Positions 25,267 to 29,927 of a DNA stretch of 29,927 nucleotides are shown one piece after another. A model generated the notes under the pieces. The model had not been told where the DNA came from. It did no database searches and saw only the letters and a program-made list of their open reading frames with translations. Where the stretch lies: NCBI GenBank assembly GCA_958349075.1, contig CATWBR010000001.1, forward strand, positions 1 through 29,927, read 5' to 3'. The position numbers and the translations under genes were made by a program. The first letter of the stretch is position 1. Each line of letters opens with the position of its first letter. The DNA comes from an uncultured Clostridium sp. (GTDB taxonomy: Bacteria; Bacillota; Clostridia; Lachnospirales; Lachnospiraceae).

Positions 25267-26362
25267 GGACAGACGAAGGAGTAACTGGAAAACGGCAGTC
25301 AAAGCCGTCTGCTCCGTCTTTCTGGCGTTTTTAGCCGCCAATGCTCTGTGCTTTTTCTACTACCGCATGCCGGGATGGTATGAGAGGGACGGTAATGCAA
25401 CTTCTGCGGTCTGGCAGCCGGGCACCCGCATCGTTCAGGCTTTGGAGGGAGCCGGAAACCACACCGTAGACGGGAATGGGTATGTGAACCCGCAAAAGCC
25501 TCTGGAAAAATCCGGCTATATTCTGGTACTCGGCTCTTCTCACACCATGGGGGAAAATGTTTCCATGGAGGAAAAGTATACGACGCTTTTGGATCGGATG
25601 CTCTATGGTGACAGCGATCGTCTGCATGTTTATAATATGGCGCAGCACGGACATTATTTCCCGGAGCTGTCCGCGGGATTTGCGGCGGCCGTCGCGGAAT
25701 TTCCCGATTCTTCCGCCATTGTACTGGAGCTTACGGACACGGAATTTACGCCCGCTGAGCTGGAGGAAGGGCTAAAGGACCGGCTGTTCGACGGGAAGAC
25801 GCTTGGCTCCCGGATTGTGGTGACTGCCGGGGCCGGCAAGGAAGCGCAGACAGCCGTAAAAAAGCTATTCCCCCTGTTCAGCTTCTTGGCCGGAAAACAA
25901 TTTGCCGGGTTCCGGCTTCACTTTGGCGACGCTTTCGGGATGGGCGGGAAGCCGGAAACTGACGCTCCCGGATCCGCAGCGCCTTCCGGCATGAGCCGGG
26001 ACGGCGCCTTTGAGGACACTCTCTTTCTGGAGGTGCTGGATAAGATTGTCGGCAAAATGCGCAGCCGGTATGACGGCCGGATTATTTTCTTATATCATCC
26101 CCAGGTTGAGCTTTTGCCGGACGGAACAATGGAAATTTACCGGGAGAAAAAAAGCTGGGAGGTGTTCAGGCAGGTTTGCGGGAAATATCAGGTAGAATGG
26201 ATTGACGTGGGCGATCGCTTTTTAGAAGGATACCGGGAACGCTGGGAGGTGCCTTACGGTTTTTCCAACACGGAACCGGGGAAGGGGCATTTAAACCGTT
26301 ATGGGCATCGGGCCATGGCGGAGGCGCTGTATGACGCGATAGAGGGAGGTGGGAAACCGTGA
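25244..26362 (+). CDS. DltD/AlgJ-like membrane-anchored SGNH-type protein
   Basis: About 372 residues: one N-terminal membrane helix (AVKAVCSVFLAFLAANALCF), then an extracytoplasmic domain. It has GSSHT (97-101) in the place of the nucleophile block, LELTDTEF in the middle, and EPGKGHLNRYGHRAMAEAL with His349 near the end. This layout matches the SGNH-like partners of MBOAT proteins (DltD, AlgJ/AlgX), which complete transfer of acyl groups to extracellular polymers. The start is uncertain: no ATG fits. TTG 25244 has GGAGAAGG five bases upstream, while TTG 25154 and TTG 25202 are also in frame. It overlaps the ligase by about 23 bases and the MBOAT gene by four. Confidence 0.82.
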   Translation: MENGTVNKDRRRSNWKTAVKAVCSVFLAFLAANALCFFYYRMPGWYERDGNATSAVWQPGTRIVQALEGAGNHTVDGNGYVNPQKPLEKSGYILVLGSSHTMGENVSMEEKYTTLLDRMLYGDSDRLHVYNMAQHGHYFPELSAGFAAAVAEFPDSSAIVLELTDTEFTPAELEEGLKDRLFDGKTLGSRIVVTAGAGKEAQTAVKKLFPLFSFLAGKQFAGFRLHFGDAFGMGGKPETDAPGSAAPSGMSRDGAFEDTLFLEVLDKIVGKMRSRYDGRIIFLYHPQVELLPDGTMEIYREKKSWEVFRQVCGKYQVEWIDVGDRFLEGYRERWEVPYGFSNTEPGKGHLNRYGHRAMAEALYDAIEGGGKP

Positions 26363-27774
26363 CATTCATATCTGCGGCGTTTGCCGTTTTGTTTACCGTG
26401 ACCTACATACTGTGCCAGACATTCCGGGGGAAGGACGCCAGGCAGCGGATCCTGTTGGCGGCAAGCTACCTTTTTTACGCGTACTGGGATGCCAGGTTTT
26501 TGCTGCTTCTGCTGTTTCAGACCTTTGTCAGCTATATTCTGGCGCGGCGGATCGCGGCGGTAAAGGATGAAAATCGGGCGAAGGCATATGTGACGACAGG
26601 GGTGGCCTGTTCCCTGTTTCTTCTCGGCGTATTTAAGTATTTTAACTTTTTTATGGATACGGCGGACCGCATTTTCGGAACGGGAGTCGGCTCCTTCTCG
26701 ATCGTCCTTCCGGTGGGCATCTCGTTTTACACGTTCCAGGCTCTGAGCTATCTGATCGACGTGTACAGAGGGGATGTGAAAGCGAGAACCAGCTTTTTGA
26801 AGGTATCGCTGTATATTTCGTTTTTTCCGCAGTTGGTGGCCGGTCCTATTGTGCGTTCCGGAGATTTTCTGCCGCAGTTGGACGAGGGGAGAAGCATGAG
26901 CAGAGAGGCGTTCCTGACCGGCGCTCAGATTTTTCTGTTTGGACTCGTGAAAAAGACGGTGATCGCGAACCGGCTGTCGGTCTGCGTGGACGCCGTGTAT
27001 CGGACTCCGGGGGCGTACAGTTCCGCGTCCATCGCTCTGGCGGCGGCCGCCTACACGATTCAGATCTACTGCGATTTTTCCGGTTATTCCGATATGGCGG
27101 TTGGGGTGGCGAAGGCCTTCGGCTATGAACTTTGCCGCAATTTCAACATTCCCTATGCGGCCAGAAACGTGACGGAATTCTGGAAACGCTGGCATATCAG
27201 CCTGTCGGAGTGGCTGCGGGACTATCTCTACATCCCGTTGGGCGGGAATCGGAAAGGGAGATTTCGCACTTATTTCAATTTGTTGGCGACCATGACGTTG
27301 GGCGGTCTGTGGCATGGGGCCGGATGGCACTTTGTCGTCTGGGGCATGCTGCACGGCGCCGCGCTGATCGTCCACAAGGCATGGAGCCGGAGGCGGGGAA
27401 ACCATAGCTCCGCCCCGGAAACGGGTGCGGCGGGATTTATCATCCCGTTCCTTTCCACCGCAGGCACTTATCTGTTTGTCTGTATCACCTTCGTCTTTTT
27501 CCGGGCGGAGAACATTCAGACGGCGTGTCTGATTCTGACACGCATGGCAACCGGCGCGGCGGGGGTGACTTATATCTATGTCTATGCGGCGGCCTATACG
27601 GCGATGGTATTTGCCGGACACCTGGCGGCCGTTTGGAAAAACGGGAGAGAGGGATTTTATCCGCTGGTAAGACTTGACCGCATGGGCGGGCAGTTTGCGG
27701 CGGCGCTGACGGTTTTTTTGACTTTGATGTTTTTCTATGCAGGCAACACGGCGTTTATCTATTTCCAGTTCTAG
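26359..27774 (+). CDS. MBOAT-family O-acyltransferase (DltB/AlgI-like)
   Basis: A 471-residue polytopic protein with the bacterial MBOAT signatures: VGISFYTFQALSYLIDVYRG, FFPQLVAGPIVR, YCDFSGYSDMAVGVAKAFGY, WHISLSEWLRDYLYIPLGGN, and LWHGAGWHFVVWGMLHG with the conserved His319 and His332. These proteins pass acyl groups from a cytoplasmic carrier across the membrane to a secreted polymer. The gene starts at GTG 26359, which overlaps the previous stop (GTGA), with GGGAGG upstream. Its operon mates are the carrier protein, the ligase and the DltD-like protein, so all four Dlt-type parts are present. Confidence 0.95.
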   Translation: MTFISAAFAVLFTVTYILCQTFRGKDARQRILLAASYLFYAYWDARFLLLLLFQTFVSYILARRIAAVKDENRAKAYVTTGVACSLFLLGVFKYFNFFMDTADRIFGTGVGSFSIVLPVGISFYTFQALSYLIDVYRGDVKARTSFLKVSLYISFFPQLVAGPIVRSGDFLPQLDEGRSMSREAFLTGAQIFLFGLVKKTVIANRLSVCVDAVYRTPGAYSSASIALAAAAYTIQIYCDFSGYSDMAVGVAKAFGYELCRNFNIPYAARNVTEFWKRWHISLSEWLRDYLYIPLGGNRKGRFRTYFNLLATMTLGGLWHGAGWHFVVWGMLHGAALIVHKAWSRRRGNHSSAPETGAAGFIIPFLSTAGTYLFVCITFVFFRAENIQTACLILTRMATGAAGVTYIYVYAAAYTAMVFAGHLAAVWKNGREGFYPLVRLDRMGGQFAAALTVFLTLMFFYAGNTAFIYFQF

Positions 27775-27782
27775 AGAAGAAA

Positions 27783-29213
27783 TTGACTTTCAAGAAGAGA
27801 AGGGGGAGACGAAGGCAGACGGGGGGGGTCAGGCATTTGGACTTTTTTATCGTGGATCTGATAGGAGCCTCCGCTGCCTATGGGCTGTCGTGCCTGTCTT
27901 TTTATCTGCAGCACGGAGCGGCCCCGGCCGGCTCTTATATCGCAGCAGGACTGCTGCTTCTGATTTTGCAGATGCTGACAGCTTTTATGCTGGACGTATA
28001 TGAGGGCGTGATCTATAGAGGGTATCTGAAGGAAATGAAAGCCGTGCTCCGCCAGGAGTTTATTGTCAACGCGGGTTTTCTGTTATTGCTTTATCTGCAA
28101 AAGAGCCTGTTTTATTCCCGGCTGATTTTTTGTCTGACCATAGTTTTCACCGTGTTTTTTATCTATAGCGGCAGAGTTCTGCTCAAAGGGTATCTGAAGC
28201 GCCGGTACAGCCGTTTGAAAAATACGCGCCAGATTATGGTGGTGGCGACGGAACGGACGGCGTACGGCATGATTGAGGCAGTGACGGAGGTCGCGATTCG
28301 GGATTACCGGTTTTTATGCCTGGCCGTCATTGATCGGGAAATGACGGGGGAACGGATCGGGGCGGTGGAGGTGTGCGCAGGCCGGGCCGGACTGCTCGAC
28401 TATATTGGCAGCCATATCATCGACGAGGTGCTGATCAATGCGGTGGAGGATCCGTCTTATGTGCTGGAGCTGTCGGAAAAACTTTTGAGTATGGGAAAGA
28501 CCGTTCATCTGTATTTGGAGCAGTATTTCGAGACGCTCCCGCACCGGCGGATGGGAAATGTATTCGGGTTCCGGGTCATGACCTCTACTATCAGCCCGAT
28601 TTCATACCGGCAGCTTTTGCTGAAACGCATGATCGATATTGCGGGAGGCCTGACGGGATGTCTGGTCACTCTGCTGCTGCTCCTGATCGGTCCGGCCATT
28701 TTCATCCGTTCGCCGGGACCTGTCTTTTTCCGTCAGGTAAGGGTCGGAAAAAATGGAAGGCGGTTTTGGATGTACAAATTCCGCTCCATGTACCCGGACG
28801 CAGAGGCGCGTAAGAAGGAACTGATGGAAAAGAATCAGATTGAGGGGGGACTGATGTTTAAGCTGGATCCGGATCCCAGGATTATCAAGGGAATAGGTCA
28901 TTTCATCAGAAAAACCAGTCTGGATGAATTTCCACAGTTTTTTAATGTGCTGAGAGGGGATATGTCGCTGGTGGGAACACGCCCGCCGACGGAGGACGAG
29001 TATGACAGGTACAGTCCCCACCACAGAAAACGCCTGAATATGCGACCTGGAATCACGGGCCTGTGGCAGATTATGGGGAGAAGCAAAATCTTGGAGTTTG
29101 AGAAGGTGGTGGAACTGGACGTCAAGTACATCCAGAACTGGACGCTGAGCGGTGACATTAAAATACTGGTAAAAACCTTGGCGGAGATCGTGAAGGGAGA
29201 GGGGGCAAGATAA
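27783..29213 (+). CDS. Initiating sugar-phosphate transferase (WbaP/CpsE-type)
   Basis: A 476-residue polyprenyl-phosphate hexose-1-phosphate transferase. The N-terminal part has about four membrane helices, then a soluble Rossmann-like region (about 140-260). The C-terminal catalytic domain (about 280-476) is intact: KRMIDIAGG, SPGPVFFRQVRVGKNGRRF, MYKFRSMYPDAE, RKTSLDEFPQFFNVLRGDMS, LVGTRPP and RPGITGLWQIMGRS. It starts repeat-unit assembly on undecaprenyl phosphate. The start is TTG 27783, nine bases after the MBOAT stop, with a weak GAGAAG site; a TTG at 27837 is a possible alternative. It is unusual for this enzyme to be the last gene of the operon. The first sugar (glucose, galactose or an N-acetyl sugar) cannot be told. 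Confidence 0.94.
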   Translation: MTFKKRRGRRRQTGGVRHLDFFIVDLIGASAAYGLSCLSFYLQHGAAPAGSYIAAGLLLLILQMLTAFMLDVYEGVIYRGYLKEMKAVLRQEFIVNAGFLLLLYLQKSLFYSRLIFCLTIVFTVFFIYSGRVLLKGYLKRRYSRLKNTRQIMVVATERTAYGMIEAVTEVAIRDYRFLCLAVIDREMTGERIGAVEVCAGRAGLLDYIGSHIIDEVLINAVEDPSYVLELSEKLLSMGKTVHLYLEQYFETLPHRRMGNVFGFRVMTSTISPISYRQLLLKRMIDIAGGLTGCLVTLLLLLIGPAIFIRSPGPVFFRQVRVGKNGRRFWMYKFRSMYPDAEARKKELMEKNQIEGGLMFKLDPDPRIIKGIGHFIRKTSLDEFPQFFNVLRGDMSLVGTRPPTEDEYDRYSPHHRKRLNMRPGITGLWQIMGRSKILEFEKVVELDVKYIQNWTLSGDIKILVKTLAEIVKGEGAR

Positions 29214-29376
29214 GCGATAACCGGCCGGCTCTGTACGCCGTGCAATGGTTTTTGCTGAACGGTAATAAGAGTGCGGACAAGTGGTTTGCGTGTCCGCATT
29301 CAGGCGTTTTAGGGAATATGAATAAAATTGTTCATATTTATACGGGAAGCCGGAAGAAAGGTAGGGAAGAAATTCG
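29214..29376. other. Intergenic segment after the polysaccharide operon
   Basis: No gene is seen here. It contains a short CCGGCCGG palindrome and the third double-hairpin element. I see no stem followed by a T-run, so the operon terminator is not visible here. Confidence 0.5.
29269..29335 (+). repeat. Double-hairpin intergenic element, copy 3
   Basis: Stem 1 pairs GAGTGCGGACA (29269-29279) with TGTCCGCATTC (29291-29301), including one G-T pair. AGGGA is at 29311-29315. Stem 2 is ATGAAT (29318-29323) with GTTCAT (29330-29335); the T-G pair works in RNA but would break a perfect DNA palindrome. In stem 1 the A-T pair of copies 1 and 2 (GCGAA/TTCGC) is a G-C pair here (GCGGA/TCCGC), a compensatory change. 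It lies 56 bases after the sugar-transferase stop and 42 bases before the GGDEF remnant. Confidence 0.72.
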
Positions 29377-29659
29377 ATGAAGGATGTCCTGACATTGCTG
29401 AAAAATAAAAGTTTGTGCTCGACATAGACAATTAAAAAAAATCAATGACCGGTACGGGCATCTCGCAGGTGATCAGGTTCTCCAAGGTGTTGTCCGTATT
29501 TTAAAGGAAGTGATCTCCGACGATGATATTTTGGGACGTATCGGCGGGGATGAATTTGTCATATTTATGAGTGTAAATCCTGGTCCGGATTTTATAGGGG
29601 CGTGCAGCCACCGGCTTCGGCAGAGGTTTCTCAGCTTCTGTATAAACGGTATCCGTTAA
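29377..29659 (+). pseudogene. Decayed GGDEF-domain (diguanylate cyclase) gene
   Basis: The ribosome site AGGGAAG (29363-29369) and ATG 29377 open a frame coding DVLTLLKNK, which matches the DxLTGLxNR start of GGDEF domains, but it stops at 29425. The next part, FVLDIDN (29412-29432), is in another frame. Then INDRYGHLAGDQVLQGVV and GRIGGDEFVIF (GGDEF at 29543-29557) are in a third register after an A-run, with a stop at 29657-29659. The spacing between the NK and DID motifs is about 70 bases shorter than normal, so there is an internal deletion plus a -1 shift at the poly-A tract. The catalytic GGDEF signature itself is preserved. No product can be made; the gene is recently broken. Confidence 0.8.
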
Positions 29660-29927
29660 AGCCGTCGACAACAAATAGTGGGGGAAAAGTAGAGCAAGCG
29701 CCACGGGGAACCATTGCCGAAGTTAATGCCACACCATGAGACATACCTCCAGCTCCTGAAAAGCCAATGAAGGATTGCATATTTCGGGGTTATAGAGACT
29801 GACGGTGTAGATACGGTGGGAGGGGATAGATTGTTCATTTATCTATAAGTGGCTGAAGAGGGATTCCCTTCCTACTCTGGATAATTTCCTTGCACTAAGT
29901 GTTGTGTTTAACGTTTCCATAAACGAT
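29660..29927. other. Non-coding tail of the window
   Basis: No convincing gene, RNA gene or terminator is seen. The base composition is lower in GC than in the polysaccharide operon. It may hold further decayed sequence continuing from the GGDEF remnant. Confidence 0.45.

Noticed and set aside
24403..25341. A 312-codon - strand frame opposite the ligase gene
   Set aside because: The ligase frame carries intact catalytic motifs; the antisense frame shows no domain and spans a gene boundary.
26299..27621. A long open frame of 440 codons on the - strand opposite the MBOAT gene
   Set aside because: The + strand frame has all MBOAT motifs; the antisense product is rich in Arg, His, Gln and Pro with no recognisable domain, and reflects a codon-bias shadow.
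29269..29335. The element as a c-di-GMP (GEMM-type) riboswitch, suggested by the nearby GGDEF gene
   Set aside because: The conserved core sequence and tetraloop-receptor layout of that riboswitch are not seen; the two simple stems and AGGGA do not match it.
29660..29775. A - strand reading with a stretch ending in PLFVVDGF, loosely like a TonB plug motif
   Set aside because: Such receptors do not fit a Gram-positive locus; the frame is short and the match is weak, so chance is more likely.
1..29927. CRISPR arrays, tRNA or rRNA genes, insertion sequences, integrases
   Set aside because: No regular short repeats with spacers, no cloverleaf-like or rRNA sequence, and no transposase or recombinase motifs were seen in either strand.

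Overview
The window reads as a chromosomal segment of a Clostridia member, most likely a gut Lachnospiraceae-type Firmicute. This is inferred from the mid-50s-looking GC content, strong purine-rich Shine-Dalgarno sites, an InlB-type/choline-binding-repeat surface protein and a Gram-positive style polysaccharide locus. All confident genes lie on the + strand.

Layout. (1) Bases 1-5381: a secreted, repeat-rich cell-surface protein followed by an OmpR-type response regulator and a 7TM-DISM histidine kinase, which overlap by 4 bases. (2) Bases 5382-8346: a gene-poor spacer, an orphan MalT-like ATPase/LuxR regulator and a very strong intrinsic terminator. (3) Bases 8423-29213: about 20.8 kb of tightly packed, probably co-transcribed genes for a Wzx/Wzy-type surface polysaccharide. 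In order these are a DUF2442-like protein, a WecG/TagA/CpsF glycosyltransferase, a GT4, a membrane metallophosphoesterase, two Wzz-like co-polymerase proteins (the second with a degenerate GGDEF-like cytoplasmic domain), a Wzy-like polymerase, a second GT4, a CDP-glycerol phosphotransferase-like enzyme, an acyltransferase-3, an SGNH hydrolase, an acyl carrier protein, a Wzx flippase, a second acyltransferase-3, an AMP-forming ligase, a DltD/AlgJ-like protein, an MBOAT acyltransferase and the initiating sugar-phosphate transferase. (4) Bases 29214-29927: a non-coding tail with a decayed GGDEF (diguanylate cyclase) gene.

How they fit together (inference). The last gene loads the first sugar phosphate onto undecaprenyl phosphate, and the glycosyltransferases and the polyol-phosphate transferase extend it. 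Wzx flips the unit, Wzy polymerises it and the Wzz-like pair sets chain length. The ACP, ligase, MBOAT and DltD-like proteins look like a complete Dlt-like acyl-esterification line built into the polysaccharide operon. Two AT3 proteins and an SGNH protein suggest further O-acylation. No BY-kinase or phosphotyrosine phosphatase of the usual CpsBCD type is present; the degenerate GGDEF domain on the co-polymerase is a candidate replacement control module.

The most unusual non-coding signal is a roughly 67-base double-hairpin element present three times in the same orientation (9-75, 5436-5503, 29269-29335). It has fixed spacing, a conserved AGGGA between the stems, and a compensatory pair change. 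It sits ahead of the surface-protein gene, the MalT-like regulator and the GGDEF remnant. I do not recognise it as a known riboswitch.
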